Part shown: one piece after another, positions 28,999 to 39,132 of the stretch
Numbering within the stretch: position 1 is the first letter of the stretch
Layout of the letters: every line of letters begins with the position of its first letter
Assembly (NCBI GenBank): GCA_023384105.1
Contig: JAHDXR010000011.1
Coordinates: 1-64,000, forward strand
From: Hyphomonadaceae bacterium
GTDB taxonomy: Bacteria > Pseudomonadota > Alphaproteobacteria > Caulobacterales > Aquidulcibacteraceae
DNA length: 64,000 nucleotides
Reading direction: 5' to 3'
Translations under genes and position numbers: made by a program
Notes under the pieces: model-generated
Databases searched by the model: none
Told to the model about the DNA's origin: nothing
What the model saw: the letters and a program-made list of their open reading frames with translations, nothing else

Positions 28999-29143
28999 GA
29001 CGCCCTCCTCCGCCCCCGCTGACGCGAGGGCTGTCCAACGGCGTCCACCGTGCAGAGCTGCTGAACGCGGCGCCGCGGTATAAGCTTACGCCCGGTTCGC
29101 CGCCGCCGCCACGTCAATGCGCGTGAATGGGGAGCTTTGGCGC

Positions 29144-30142
29144 TTAGTCGAGCCAAGGCGGGGCCGGCAGCCCCTTGGAGCGCAGGAACTCGGCGTTGAA
29201 GAGTTTGCTCATGTAGCGGTTGGCGTAGTCGCACAGCACGGTGACGATGGTCCTGCCGGGTCCGAGCTTGCGCGCGAGTTCCATCGCGCCCAGCACATTG
29301 AGCGCCGACGAGCCGCCAACGGAAAGCCCTTCCTCGCGGATCAGATTGTAGAGCACCGGCAGCCAGTCCGCGTCCTCGACGCGGAAGGCCTCGTCGACGA
29401 CCACGTCCTGCAGGTTCGCCGTGATGCGGCCCTGGCCGATGCCTTCGGTGATGGAGGAGCCTTCGGCGTAGAGTTCGCCATGCTTATAATAATTGTAGAG
29501 CGCAGCGCCGCCCGGATCGGCGATGCCGATCACGATGTCTTTGTTCTTGGCCTTGAGCCCCATGGAGACGCCGCCGAGCGTGCCGCCGGAGCCGACGGCG
29601 CAGATGAAGCCGTCAACCTTGCCCTGCGTATCGCGCCAGATCTCGGGCGCGGTGGTGTCGATGTGGCCCTGACGGTTGGCGACGTTGTCGAACTGATTGG
29701 CCCAGATCGCGCCGTTCGGTTCGGTCTTGGCCTTTTCCTCGGCGATGCGGCGGGCGACCTTGGGATAGTGGTTGTCGCTGGAAGCGGGCGCGGCGTCGAC
29801 CTCGACCAGTTCCGCGCCGAGCGCCCGGACCGCGTCCTTCTTCTCCTGGCTCTGCGTGCGCGGCATCACGACGATGGTGCGATAGCCCTTGGCCGCGCCG
29901 ACCAGCGCAAGACCAATGCCCGTATTGCCGGCGGTGCCTTCCACGATCACGCCGCCCGGCTTCAGCAGCCCCTTCTTCTCCGCGTCGAGCACGATCGCCA
30001 GCGCGGCGCGGTCCTTCACCGACTGGCCGGGGTTCAGGAATTCCGCCTTGCCGAGAATGGTGCAGCCGGTCTCTTCCGAGGCGCGTTTCAGCTTAATCAG
30101 CGGCGTGTTGCCGATGGCGTCGACGATGGAGGCGTGGATCAT
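29144..30142 (-). CDS. cysK: Cysteine synthase A-type PLP enzyme
   Basis: O-acetylserine sulfhydrylase-type fold-type II PLP enzyme, 332 residues. The Schiff-base Lys is in NPGQSVKDRAAL near residue 40, the substrate loop in EGTAGNTGIGLAL near 70, the PLP-phosphate loop in AVGSGGTLGGVSMG near 180, and SVGGSSALNV near 268. It makes cysteine from O-acetylserine and sulfide. Long insertions near 120-150 resemble the alphaproteobacterial CysK2-like group, so cystathionine beta-synthase-like activity is not excluded. ATG at 30142 (MIHASIVDAIG) with AAGAGAAG upstream. Downstream of the ferredoxin reductase gene, 86-base gap. Confidence 0.88.
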   Translation of the reverse strand: MIHASIVDAIGNTPLIKLKRASEETGCTILGKAEFLNPGQSVKDRAALAIVLDAEKKGLLKPGGVIVEGTAGNTGIGLALVGAAKGYRTIVVMPRTQSQEKKDAVRALGAELVEVDAAPASSDNHYPKVARRIAEEKAKTEPNGAIWANQFDNVANRQGHIDTTAPEIWRDTQGKVDGFICAVGSGGTLGGVSMGLKAKNKDIVIGIADPGGAALYNYYKHGELYAEGSSITEGIGQGRITANLQDVVVDEAFRVEDADWLPVLYNLIREEGLSVGGSSALNVLGAMELARKLGPGRTIVTVLCDYANRYMSKLFNAEFLRSKGLPAPPWLD

Positions 30143-30228
30143 TGCGCTTCTCTTCAAAGTGGTGGCGCACATGTGGCGGGTTGGAGAGGAAACGCCAACT
30201 AAAGTGTCGGTTTAGCCGGCGCGCAAGT

Positions 30229-31314
<1,086 letters not shown>

Positions 31315-31477
31315 TCAGGCATATACCGCGCCGAGCCGCGCCCGTCTGCCCGCGCCCCGTGCGGCCCTTCGCCAGCCGATGCCTCCGGCGACGTGGATCT
31401 GGATGGGCGCGCGCCGCCGCAAGGAGGTGAGCCGGTCCTTCATCCAGACCATCCTGGCGCCCGGCCGGCCGCCGTGA

Positions 31478-31495
31478 CACCTGTCATGATAGGTG
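31478..31495. promoter_or_regulatory. Inverted repeat upstream of the PLP decarboxylase gene
   Basis: CACCT-GTCATGAT-AGGTG is an 18-base inverted repeat; the core CCTGTCATGATAGG is itself near-palindromic. It lies 69 bases upstream of the start codon at 31564 and just upstream of a plausible promoter, in the divergent region with the ferredoxin reductase gene. A dimeric repressor or activator site is possible; no specific family is indicated. Confidence 0.35.
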
Positions 31496-31509
31496 ACGAC
31501 AGGCGGGCT

Positions 31510-31537
31510 TTGACCGGGCGAGGCCGCGCTTGCTAAC
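31510..31537 (+). promoter_or_regulatory. Candidate sigma-70-type promoter for the PLP decarboxylase gene
   Basis: TTGACC (31510-31515) is followed after 16 bases by GCTAAC (31532-31537), a reasonable housekeeping promoter for alphaproteobacteria. The gene start at 31564, with GGAGGAAAGAAAG before the ATG, lies 26 bases downstream of the -10 element. Prediction only. Confidence 0.35.
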
Positions 31538-31563
31538 GCTGCCGGAAGCGGAGGAAAGAAAGA

Positions 31564-32802
31564 ATGAGCCAAGACGCCCTGCCCCAAGCCGGCCAAAGCT
31601 GGGAGACGCTTGAAGCGCGCATGCGCGACATGGCCAAGGGCGATGTCAAATGGCGCCAGGGACGAACCGGCCTCTACATCTTCAACGCCGGCGAGGAGGT
31701 CGAGCGGGTCCAGAAGGCGGCCTATGCGATGTTCTCGGCTGAGAACGGGCTTGGTCCGGCGGCGTTTCCCTCAATCGCGCAGATGGAGCGCGAAGTGGTC
31801 GGCTTCGGACTGGCGCTGCTCAAGGCGCCCGAAGGCGGCGCCGGCTCGATGACCAGCGGCGGCACCGATTCCATCGTCATGGCGGTGAAGGCGGCGCGCG
31901 ATCATGCGCGCGCCAAGCGCGGACTCGACAAGGGGCTGAACATCGTCATCCCGTTCAGCGCGCACCCGGCCTTCGACAAGGCCGGCATGATGATGGACAT
32001 CGACGTGCGCCGCGTCCCGGTGAAAGACTATCTCGCCGACGTCGCGGCGATGGAGGCGGCGATCGATGAGCGGACGCTGCTGATCGTGGGGTCGGCGCCC
32101 TGCTTCCCGTTCGGATTGATCGACCCGATCGAGGCGCTGAGCGAACTGGCGCAGCGCAGAAACGTCTGGCTCCACGTCGACGCCTGCGTGGGCGGCTATA
32201 TCGCGCCGTTCGTGCGCATGAACGGCGCGGATCTGCCGCCGTTCGATTTCAGCGTGCCGGGCGTATGGTCGATCTCGGGCGACCTGCACAAATACGGATA
32301 CGCCTCCAAGGGCGCCTCGACCGTGTTCTTCCGCACGCGCGAACTGCTCGACTTCATGACCTTCGACGCCGGCCCCTGGCCGCTCGGACGCATGATGACG
32401 CCGACGCTCGCCGGCACGCGTCCGGGCGGCGCCATCGCCGCCGCCTGGGCGGTGACGCAATTCCTCGGCGTCGAGGGCTATCGCGAGAAGCAGCGCCAAG
32501 TGACGGAGGCGCGCGAGAAGATCGAGGCGGGCGTGCGGAAGCTCGGCTTCCGCGTCATCGGCAAGCCGCAGCTCGGCATCGTCAGCTTCACGCACGACGA
32601 GGCGGATTGCCTGGCGCTCTACGCCAAGATGCACCATCGCGGCTGGTTCACCGCGGCGCTGCTGGAGCCGAAGGGCTTGCATCTGATGCTGTCGCCCAAG
32701 CACAATGAAGTGGCGCACGAATATCTGGCCGACATGGAAGCGTCGCTGAAAGACCTCAAGCAGGCCGCGGGCGAGCAAATGACGCCGCGCTACGCAGGCT
32801 AA
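31564..32802 (+). CDS. Sphingosine-1-phosphate lyase-like PLP decarboxylase
   Basis: Fold-type I PLP enzyme of the group II decarboxylase family, 412 residues. Signature regions are GSMTSGGTDSIVMAVKAAR near residue 95 (PLP phosphate), HVDACVGGYIAPFVRMNG near 205 (PLP Asp) and the Schiff-base Lys in SGDLHKYGYASKGAS near 243. The closest known group is the sphingosine-1-phosphate / phytosphingosine lyase-like branch rather than glutamate decarboxylase. No membrane anchor is present. A bacterial substrate could be a sphingoid phosphate or another long-chain amine; this is inference. The HCCA isomerase gene follows nine bases later. Confidence 0.85.
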   Translation: MSQDALPQAGQSWETLEARMRDMAKGDVKWRQGRTGLYIFNAGEEVERVQKAAYAMFSAENGLGPAAFPSIAQMEREVVGFGLALLKAPEGGAGSMTSGGTDSIVMAVKAARDHARAKRGLDKGLNIVIPFSAHPAFDKAGMMMDIDVRRVPVKDYLADVAAMEAAIDERTLLIVGSAPCFPFGLIDPIEALSELAQRRNVWLHVDACVGGYIAPFVRMNGADLPPFDFSVPGVWSISGDLHKYGYASKGASTVFFRTRELLDFMTFDAGPWPLGRMMTPTLAGTRPGGAIAAAWAVTQFLGVEGYREKQRQVTEAREKIEAGVRKLGFRVIGKPQLGIVSFTHDEADCLALYAKMHHRGWFTAALLEPKGLHLMLSPKHNEVAHEYLADMEASLKDLKQAAGEQMTPRYAG

Positions 32803-32811
32803 GGGGGCGAC

Positions 32812-33468
32812 ATGACTCAGACGTTCGACTTCTATTTCTCGTTTCGCAGCCCCTATTCCTATCTCGCGACGCCGGAGATCGAGCAGCTGATGGCGCGCTA
32901 CGATATGCGCCCGCGTATGCGCATCGTGCTGCCGATCGCGATCCGGATTCCGGGTTTCTTCAAGACCGTGAACCCGATGTGGCCGCCCTATCTGCTGCGC
33001 GACACGTTCCGCATCGCGCAGATGAACGACATCCCCTACCGTTGGCCGCGGCCGGATCCGATCGTCATGGATCACGCAACCAAGGACGTCGCGGCGGAGC
33101 AGCCTTACATTCATCACGTCAGCCGCCTGGGCGTTGTCGCGGAGCGGCAAGGCAAGGGCTTCGAGTTCGTGCGCGCGGCGGCGCACGCGATCTGGTCCGG
33201 CGGGATCGACAATTGGCATGAAGGCGAGCACCTGAAACACGCGCTGGCGAAAGCCGGACTGAACGCCGACGAAGCGGACGCGCTGGCCCGCGCCAAGGCG
33301 GATGACCTCGACGCAGAGATCGCCGACAACGAGGCGGCGCAAAAGAGCGCCGGCCATTGGGGCGTGCCGCTCTTCGTCTACGAACACGAACCGTTCTTCG
33401 GCCAGGACCGGATCGAGCACCTGATCTGGCGCATGAAGCAGGCGGGCCTTAAAGAGCGCGCCGCCTAG
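32812..33468 (+). CDS. DsbA-family 2-hydroxychromene-2-carboxylate isomerase-like protein
   Basis: A 218-residue thioredoxin-fold protein of the HCCA isomerase / GST kappa group. It starts with FDFYFSFRSPYSYLATPEIE, where SxxSPYSY holds the glutathione-contacting Ser, and ends with GHWGVPLFVYEHEPFFGQDR near residue 180, the cis-Pro loop (GVP) typical of the family. The usual role is glutathione-dependent isomerisation or conjugation. It follows the PLP decarboxylase gene by nine bases, so both are probably translated from one transcript. Confidence 0.87.
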   Translation: MTQTFDFYFSFRSPYSYLATPEIEQLMARYDMRPRMRIVLPIAIRIPGFFKTVNPMWPPYLLRDTFRIAQMNDIPYRWPRPDPIVMDHATKDVAAEQPYIHHVSRLGVVAERQGKGFEFVRAAAHAIWSGGIDNWHEGEHLKHALAKAGLNADEADALARAKADDLDAEIADNEAAQKSAGHWGVPLFVYEHEPFFGQDRIEHLIWRMKQAGLKERAA

Positions 33469-33556
33469 CTGCTTACCGCAGGCTTCTGCGAGCGGCGCCA
33501 TCTTGGAACACGTCGGCGCAACCGGCGTTGCCTCGTCATCCAACTAGGAGACGACC

Positions 33557-33970
33557 ATGGCTATCCCGAACGGCACATCCGGCGCGTCGCCGGCCGATAG
33601 CGCACGCCGCATCAAGGAGTCCGCGACGACCGTCATCGACCGCACTAGGCGCGCCGCCGCCGGCAAGGCGCAGGAAGGCGTGCAACAGCTCGCGTCCTCC
33701 GTGCGCTCGGCCACATCGGCGCTGCGCCGCGCGGCAAGCGACGTCGAAGGCGACAGCGGCTGGATCGGAAACGTGCTGCGCAAGTCGGCGGATGCGATCG
33801 AAGGCGCGGCGCGCACGATCGGCGAAGGCGATGTCTCACGCGTGGTGAACGAGGTGAACGGTTTCGCGCGCCGGCGCCCGGCCCTTTTCCTGGGGGCGAG
33901 CTTCGTGGCTGCATTCGCGCTGGCCCGCGTCGCCAAGGCGGCCATGGAGCAGGACGGCGCCGGGCTCTAG
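33557..33970 (+). CDS. Amphipathic membrane-anchored protein, envelope-stress type
   Basis: A 137-residue protein rich in Ala, Ser, Arg and Lys. Residues ~15-110 are a long amphipathic helix of low complexity (SARRIKESATTVIDRTRRAA, QQLASSVRSATSALRRAASD), followed by one hydrophobic stretch (ALFLGASFVAAFALARVAKA). AGGAGACGACC precedes the ATG. It resembles proteins annotated as nutrient-deprivation-induced, found beside DUF3618 genes. Exact function unknown. Confidence 0.65.
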   Translation: MAIPNGTSGASPADSARRIKESATTVIDRTRRAAAGKAQEGVQQLASSVRSATSALRRAASDVEGDSGWIGNVLRKSADAIEGAARTIGEGDVSRVVNEVNGFARRRPALFLGASFVAAFALARVAKAAMEQDGAGL

Positions 33971-34034
33971 CCGAACAACGTTTCTGAAGGGCGGCCAGCC
34001 CCACTCGATCATCGCATCTCAAGGAGAACACGCC

Positions 34035-34694
34035 GTGAGTTACGAACCGAACCGTCTCGAAGCGGACATCAATGCATCGCGCCGCCGCTTGAACCGCGGC
34101 ATCGAGAAATTCAGCCACAAGCTCTCACTGGACCGAAACGCAAATACGTCCGGCGGCGCGACTGCGAGTCGGGCGCGGAAAGTCGCCAGAGGCGCCGCCA
34201 GGTCGGTGCGCGACAACCCGTTGCCCTATGTGCTGATCGGCTCGGGCGTAGCGATGCTGCTGCTGAACCGCAATGGCCGCTCCCGCAACGCCAGCGCGCC
34301 GCACGCGTTAGCGGCGCGAGCAACGGAAGCCGCCGAAAGCGTGCGGCGCGCCGGCCGACATGCACGCGAACGCGTCGGCGAAGCCGCGTCGAGCGCGACG
34401 GAGACTGCGGGCGACGGCGCCCGCTATGTTCGCCGCAAAGCGAGCGAAGCGCGCGGCCAGACCGGGCGTCTCTTTGACGCGAACCCGCTGGCCGTCGCCG
34501 CCATCGTGGCGGGCGTCGGCGGTTTGATCGGCGCCCTGGCGCCGCTCAGCCGGCCGGAGCGCGAAAGCTTGCGCGGCGTTGCGCGTCAAGCCGCGCGGCA
34601 GGGCGCGGAGCTGGCCGAACGCGGCGCGCGAATGGTCGAGAAGCGTGTCGCCGGCGGCGGCCACAGAGGATCAGGCGACGGCGCAATCCACTGA
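34035..34694 (+). CDS. DUF3618-domain membrane protein
   Basis: A 219-residue protein that begins MSYEPNRLEADINASRRRLN, the DUF3618 hallmark (ER/EADIxxxRxxL), then DNPLPYVLIGSGVAMLLL, a membrane helix near residue 57. A second hydrophobic stretch (NPLAVAAIVAGVGGLIGAL) follows an amphipathic helix with many Arg and Ala. The start is GTG at 34035 with AAGGAG upstream. In relatives, DUF3618 is often encoded with a holin-like DUF1469 protein; that partner is absent and the neighbour at 33557 may replace it. Envelope-stress role inferred from family context. Confidence 0.78.
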   Translation: MSYEPNRLEADINASRRRLNRGIEKFSHKLSLDRNANTSGGATASRARKVARGAARSVRDNPLPYVLIGSGVAMLLLNRNGRSRNASAPHALAARATEAAESVRRAGRHARERVGEAASSATETAGDGARYVRRKASEARGQTGRLFDANPLAVAAIVAGVGGLIGALAPLSRPERESLRGVARQAARQGAELAERGARMVEKRVAGGGHRGSGDGAIH

Positions 34695-34698
34695 AGCC

Positions 34699-37089
34699 TC
34701 AGAGCCGCACCGAGCCGAGCCGAAGCGAGTTGGCGATCACCGAGACGGACGACAGCGCCATCGCCGCCGCCGCGATCATCGGAGACAGCAATTGGCCGGT
34801 GAGCGGATAAAGCACGCCCGCCGCGATCGGGATGCCGGCGATGTTGTAGGCGAAAGCGAAGAACAAGTTCTGGCGGATGTTGCGCATCGTGGCCTGTGAG
34901 ACCGCGCGGGCGCGCACGATGCCGCCGAGGTCGCCGTGCAGCAACGTGACGCCCGCGCTTTCGATCGCGACGTCCGTGCCGCCGCCCATGGCGACGCCAA
35001 CATCGGCGGCGGCGAGCGCCGGCGCATCGTTCACGCCGTCCCCGGCCATCGCCACCACCCGGCCCTGCCGCCTCAAGCGGGCGACCACGTCGGCCTTGTG
35101 GTCGGGCAGCACTTCCGCCTCCACCGCCGTGATGCCGAGCGTGCGCGCGACGGCTTCCGCGGTGGTGCGGTTGTCGCCGGTGAGCATCACCAGGCTCAGC
35201 CCCTGATCGCGCAGCGCCGACAGCGCAGCCGGCGTGGAGGCTTTCACCGGATCGGCGATGCCGAACACGGCGACGGCGCGGCCGTCGACGGCCAGGAAGA
35301 TCGCAGTTGCGCCGTCGCGGCGCAGCGCTTCCGCCTCCTCCGCCAAGGCTGCAGCATCGACGCCGAGTTCGGTCATGTAGCGTTCGGCGCCAAGGGCCAC
35401 TTTGCGTCCGCCGACTACGCCGATCACGCCCTTGCCGGTCGGCGAGTCGAACTCGGCGGGCTCCGAGAGCCGCAGGCCGCGGGATTGCGCCGCCGCGACG
35501 ATCGCGAGCGCGAGCGGATGTTCGCTGCGATTCTCGAGACTGGCGGCGAGTTGCAACGCATCCGCCTCCTGCGCACCGGCGATCGTGTGGATGGCGACGA
35601 CCGCGGGCTTGCCTTCCGTCAGCGTGCCGGTCTTGTCGAGCACCAGCGTGTCGACTTTCTCGAACCGCTCCAGCGCCTCGGCGTTCTTGATCAGGACGCC
35701 TGCGCGGGCGCCGCGGCCCACGCCGGCCATGATCGCCATCGGCGTCGCCAAGCCGAGCGCGCACGGACACGCTATGATGAGGACGGAAACCGCGGCGATG
35801 AGACCGTAGGAGAAGGACGGCCGCGGTCCCACCGCCCACCAGACAAAGAAGGCGATCACCGCAACCACCATGACGGCGGGCACGAACCAGCTCGAAACCT
35901 TGTCCGCCAACCGCTGGATCGGCGCGCGCGAGCGCTGCGCTTCGACGACCATCTGAACGATGCGCGCAAGCATGGTGTCGCGGCCGACCCGTTCCGCTTC
36001 GATCACGAGCGCACCGGTTTGATTGAGCGTGCCGCCGATCACGCGGGCCCCGGCTTCGCGCGTCACCGGCATGGACTCGCCCGTCACCATGCTCTCGTCG
36101 ATGGTCGATCGCCCATCGACGACGATCGCGTCCACCGGAATCTTCTCGCCGGGCCGGACCCTGAGCCGATCGCCGACCACAATCTGATCGAGCGGCGCTT
36201 CTTCTTCGGCGCCGTCGCGGATGCGCCGCGCCGTCTTCGGCGCGAGATCGAGCAATGCGCGGATCGCCCCGCCCGTGCGCTCACGCGCCTGCAATTCCAG
36301 CACCTGTCCCAGCAACACCAGAACGGTGATGACCGCGGCCGCTTCGAAATAGACCGCCACCAGGCCGTGATGGTCGCGGAACGCCGGCGGAAACAGCTGC
36401 GGCGCAAACAGCGCGACCACGGAGTAAGTCCAGGCGACGCCCGTGCCGAGCGCGATCAGCGTGAACATGTTGAGGTTGCGCGTCTTGAGCGAGGCGTAGC
36501 CGCGCTCGAAGAACGGCCAGCCGGCCCAGAGCACGACCGGCGTCGCCAGCGCAAACTGCAGCCAGGCGTTCAGCATCGGCGGCACGATGTTGTCGACGCC
36601 GAGAAAATGGCGGCCCATTTCGAGCACAAGCACCGGCGCCGCCAACGCCGCGCCGATCCAGAAGCGCCGGCTCATGTCGATTAGTTCGGGATTCGGCCCC
36701 GCGTCCGCCGTCGGCGTCATCGGTTCGAGCGCCATGCCGCAGATCGGGCACGAGCCGGGCCCGTCGCGCACGATCTCGGGGTGCATCGGGCAGGTCCATT
36801 TCACGCCTTCCGGCACGGTCGCAGGATCGATCGGCGCAGCGCCATGACTGTGGCGCCCGCAGCAGCCGCCGGGCTGTTCCGCCGGCTTGGCGTACGCGGC
36901 CGGATCGGCGGCGAACTTCGCCTTGCAGCCGGCGCTGCAGAACAGCACCTCTTCACCCTGATGGCTCAGCCGGTGCGGCGTATCCGGCTTCACCTCCATG
37001 CCGCACACCGGGTCGCGGGCGCTCGCCTGAGCGGCGGCGGGCTCGTGACGAAGCTGATCCTGCCCGTTGGCGTGGTGCGAATGGCTCAT
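34699..37089 (-). CDS. copA: Copper-translocating P1B-type ATPase
   Basis: A 796-residue heavy-metal exporter. N-terminal order: His-rich start, YHS-like domain ([26 protein letters not shown]), then a heavy-metal-binding domain (YTCPMHPEI-like [20 protein letters not shown]). The P1B core has the membrane metal site [10 protein letters not shown] near residue 445, the phosphorylation motif [11 protein letters not shown] near 490, SEHPLALAI near 535, and [18 protein letters not shown] near 680. It pumps Cu(I) out of the cytoplasm. ATG at 37089 follows GAGGA. Divergent from csoR over two CsoR-type operators, so very likely copper-induced. Confidence 0.95.
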   Translation of the reverse strand: MSHSHHANGQDQLRHEPAAAQASARDPVCGMEVKPDTPHRLSHQGEEVLFCSAGCKAKFAADPAAYAKPAEQPGGCCGRHSHGAAPIDPATVPEGVKWTCPMHPEIVRDGPGSCPICGMALEPMTPTADAGPNPELIDMSRRFWIGAALAAPVLVLEMGRHFLGVDNIVPPMLNAWLQFALATPVVLWAGWPFFERGYASLKTRNLNMFTLIALGTGVAWTYSVVALFAPQLFPPAFRDHHGLVAVYFEAAAVITVLVLLGQVLELQARERTGGAIRALLDLAPKTARRIRDGAEEEAPLDQIVVGDRLRVRPGEKIPVDAIVVDGRSTIDESMVTGESMPVTREAGARVIGGTLNQTGALVIEAERVGRDTMLARIVQMVVEAQRSRAPIQRLADKVSSWFVPAVMVVAVIAFFVWWAVGPRPSFSYGLIAAVSVLIIACPCALGLATPMAIMAGVGRGARAGVLIKNAEALERFEKVDTLVLDKTGTLTEGKPAVVAIHTIAGAQEADALQLAASLENRSEHPLALAIVAAAQSRGLRLSEPAEFDSPTGKGVIGVVGGRKVALGAERYMTELGVDAAALAEEAEALRRDGATAIFLAVDGRAVAVFGIADPVKASTPAALSALRDQGLSLVMLTGDNRTTAEAVARTLGITAVEAEVLPDHKADVVARLRRQGRVVAMAGDGVNDAPALAAADVGVAMGGGTDVAIESAGVTLLHGDLGGIVRARAVSQATMRNIRQNLFFAFAYNIAGIPIAAGVLYPLTGQLLSPMIAAAAMALSSVSVIANSLRLGSVRL

Positions 37090-37130
37090 GGAGAGTTCCT
37101 CGGCGGGCTTGCGCGCCAATGAAGGCTGAT

Positions 37131-37147
37131 ATACCTACCCAGGGTAT
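37131..37147. promoter_or_regulatory. CsoR-type operator 1 (copA side)
   Basis: ATACC-TACCCAG-GGTAT, a 17-base inverted repeat in the copA-csoR divergent gap. On the minus strand it reads ATACCCTGGGTAGGTAT, close to the copper-repressor operator TACCCT-ACGG-GGGTA of Bacillus copZA. It lies about 42 bases upstream of the copA start. Spacing of about 26 bases to operator 2 would allow two tetramers to control both directions. Confidence 0.7.
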
Positions 37148-37156
37148 CGTTTCAAG

Positions 37157-37171
37157 TACCCTATGGGGGTA
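37157..37171. promoter_or_regulatory. CsoR-type operator 2 (overlapping the csoR start region)
   Basis: TACCCTATGGGGGTA matches the CsoR operator of copper-responsive systems (TACCC and GGGTA arms with a G-tract) almost exactly. It contains the ATG at 37163 and lies four bases before the GTG at 37175; the G-run may double as a ribosome binding site for that GTG. The placement points to autoregulation of csoR. Confidence 0.8.
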
Positions 37172-37174
37172 TCT

Positions 37175-37447
37175 GTGGATTCCGCCGTATCAAAGAAAAC
37201 GAGCGCCTCCCTCAAGCGGATCGAGGGACAAGTGCGCGGCATTCAGAAGATGATCGAGGACGACCGCTACTGCATCGACGTGGTCACCCAGATCGAGGCC
37301 GTGCGCGCGGCGCTTTCGCGCGTGGAGGCGGACCTGCTGCGCCAGCACCTCCAGCACTGCGTGCACAAGGCGATGAAGTCGACCGACGCCAGCGAGCAGG
37401 CGCGCGTGATCGAAGAACTGGTCGGCGTCTTTCGGCGGCAGGGCTAG
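37175..37447 (+). CDS. csoR: Copper-sensing repressor, CsoR/FrmR family
   Basis: A 90-residue (from GTG 37175) or 94-residue (from ATG 37163) all-helical metalloregulator. The Cu(I) ligand set C-H-C is intact: Cys in RYCIDVVTQIEA, then H and C in LRQHLQHCV. The core SLKRIEGQVRGIQKMIEDD is the family's first helix. The ATG falls inside an operator, and the GTG has GGGGG five bases upstream, so the GTG is preferred. It should repress copA and the pcoAB-like genes until copper binds. It ends eight bases before the multicopper oxidase gene. Confidence 0.92.
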   Translation: MDSAVSKKTSASLKRIEGQVRGIQKMIEDDRYCIDVVTQIEAVRAALSRVEADLLRQHLQHCVHKAMKSTDASEQARVIEELVGVFRRQG

Positions 37448-37455
37448 GAGCTGTA

Positions 37456-39132
37456 ATGCTCAGGACGATCCTGCTGGCGATTGCGGCAGTCGCCGCTGCA
37501 AGCACGGCGGCGGCGCGCGAGTATCATCTCGTCATCGACGACGCGCAGGTGCGCGTCGCCGGCCGCACGGCTGAAGGCATGACGATCAACGGCGCGCTGC
37601 CGGGCCCGACCCTGCGTTTCACCGAAGGCGAAGACGCGGTCATCCATGTCCGCAACGACACCGACGAGCCGACATCGCTGCATTGGCACGGCCTCATCGT
37701 GCCCGCCGAGATGGACGGCGTGCCCGGCATGAACGGCTTTCCCGGCATCGCCCCAGGCGAGAGCTTCACCTACCGCTTCACCATCCGTCAGAACGGCACC
37801 TACTGGTACCACTCGCATTCTGGCCTGCAGGAGCAGATGGGCGTCTATGCGCCGCTGATCATCGAGCCGGCGACGCCCGAGGCCGCTTCCCCGGATCGCG
37901 ACTATGTCGTCTTCCTCTCGGACTTCACCGCTGAGCATCCGCGCCGGATCCTGAACAATCTCAAAGTCGATCCCGGCTACTACAACAACAATCACCGCAC
38001 CGTCGGCGATCTCTTCCGCGACGCGCGCGCGTTCGGCCTCGGCGCCGCGCTGCGCGACCGGCTGGCCTGGGGCCGGATGCGGATGGATCCCACCGACATC
38101 GCCGACGTCGCGAACTACACGTTCCTGATCAACGGCCGTTCAGCGGATGAAAACGAGACGTTCCTGTTCGGCGGCGGCGAACGGGTGCGGCTGCGCCTCA
38201 TCAACGGCTCGGCGATGACGTATTTCGATATCCGCATCCCGGGCTTGAAGCTGACCATCGTCGCCGCGGACGGGCGCGCCGTCGAGCCGGTGGAGGTGGA
38301 CGAGCTGCGCGTCGCGGTGGCCGAAACCTACGACATCATCGTCGAACCTGCGGAAGACATCGCCTACACGATCTATGCGGAATCGATCGACCGCAGCGGC
38401 TATGCGCGCGCGACGCTGGCGCCGCGCGCGGGCATGGAAGCGCCGATCCCGGAGCGGCGTCCGCGCGCGATCCTGACCATGGCCGACATGGGCATGGGTC
38501 CGGAGGCGCCCTCCATCGATCACAGCGCGATGGGCCACGGCGCCGATCACGCCGCCACGGGCCATGACATGAATGCGGGCCTCGGCGCCGGCGCCGGCCT
38601 CGACGGTTCGGGCCGCACCTTCGGCTGGGGCTCGGAGTTCCCGGCCGATGCGCGCGTGCTGTCCTACGCCGACCTCGCATCGGCCGCGCCGCAAGCGGAT
38701 ACCCGCCCGGCCAAGCGCGATATCGTCGTCCGTCTCACCGGCGCCATGGAGCGCTACATCTGGACCATCAACGGCCGCAGCATGGAGGACGCCGAACCGA
38801 TCAACCTGGCTTATGGCGAACGCGCGCGGCTTGTCTTCGTCAACGAAACCATGATGGCGCATCCGATGCACCTGCACGGCATGTTCGTTCAGCTCGAGAA
38901 CGGGATGCCGGCGGAGCGGCTGCCGGACAAGCACATCGTCTCGGTCGCGCCTGGACAGACTTATTCCGTGCTGCTCACCGCCGATCAGCCGGGCGAGTGG
39001 GCGTTTCACTGCCATCTGCTCTATCACATGGCGTCGGGCATGATGACGCGCGTCGTCGTCGCGCGCAGCGATGCGCCCGCAACCGCGCCACAAGAGCGAG
39101 ACGAGCGTACGTCCCATCACGGAGGCCACTGA
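37456..39132 (+). CDS. pcoA: Multicopper oxidase, PcoA/CopA copper-resistance type
   Basis: A 558-residue secreted oxidase, probably oxidising Cu(I) in the periplasm. It has a Sec-type signal (LLAIAAVAAASTAAA), and all four copper motifs: LHWHGLIVP near residue 75, YWYHSHSG near 117, HPMHLHG near 470 and HCHLLYHM near 517. A Met/His-rich stretch (MADMGMGPEA, HSAMGHGADHAATGHDMN) near 340-375 is typical of copper-resistance oxidases. Its stop overlaps the pcoB start (TGATG). The Sec signal differs from the Tat signal common in PcoA. Confidence 0.93.
   Translation: MLRTILLAIAAVAAASTAAAREYHLVIDDAQVRVAGRTAEGMTINGALPGPTLRFTEGEDAVIHVRNDTDEPTSLHWHGLIVPAEMDGVPGMNGFPGIAPGESFTYRFTIRQNGTYWYHSHSGLQEQMGVYAPLIIEPATPEAASPDRDYVVFLSDFTAEHPRRILNNLKVDPGYYNNNHRTVGDLFRDARAFGLGAALRDRLAWGRMRMDPTDIADVANYTFLINGRSADENETFLFGGGERVRLRLINGSAMTYFDIRIPGLKLTIVAADGRAVEPVEVDELRVAVAETYDIIVEPAEDIAYTIYAESIDRSGYARATLAPRAGMEAPIPERRPRAILTMADMGMGPEAPSIDHSAMGHGADHAATGHDMNAGLGAGAGLDGSGRTFGWGSEFPADARVLSYADLASAAPQADTRPAKRDIVVRLTGAMERYIWTINGRSMEDAEPINLAYGERARLVFVNETMMAHPMHLHGMFVQLENGMPAERLPDKHIVSVAPGQTYSVLLTADQPGEWAFHCHLLYHMASGMMTRVVVARSDAPATAPQERDERTSHHGGH

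Noticed and set aside
31771-33543. 590-residue minus-strand frame opposite the PLP decarboxylase and isomerase genes
   Set aside because: Composition is His/Arg-rich shadow; the plus strand carries conserved enzymes.
37444-37995. Minus-strand frame opposite the multicopper oxidase
   Set aside because: Antisense shadow; the plus strand has all four copper-binding motifs.
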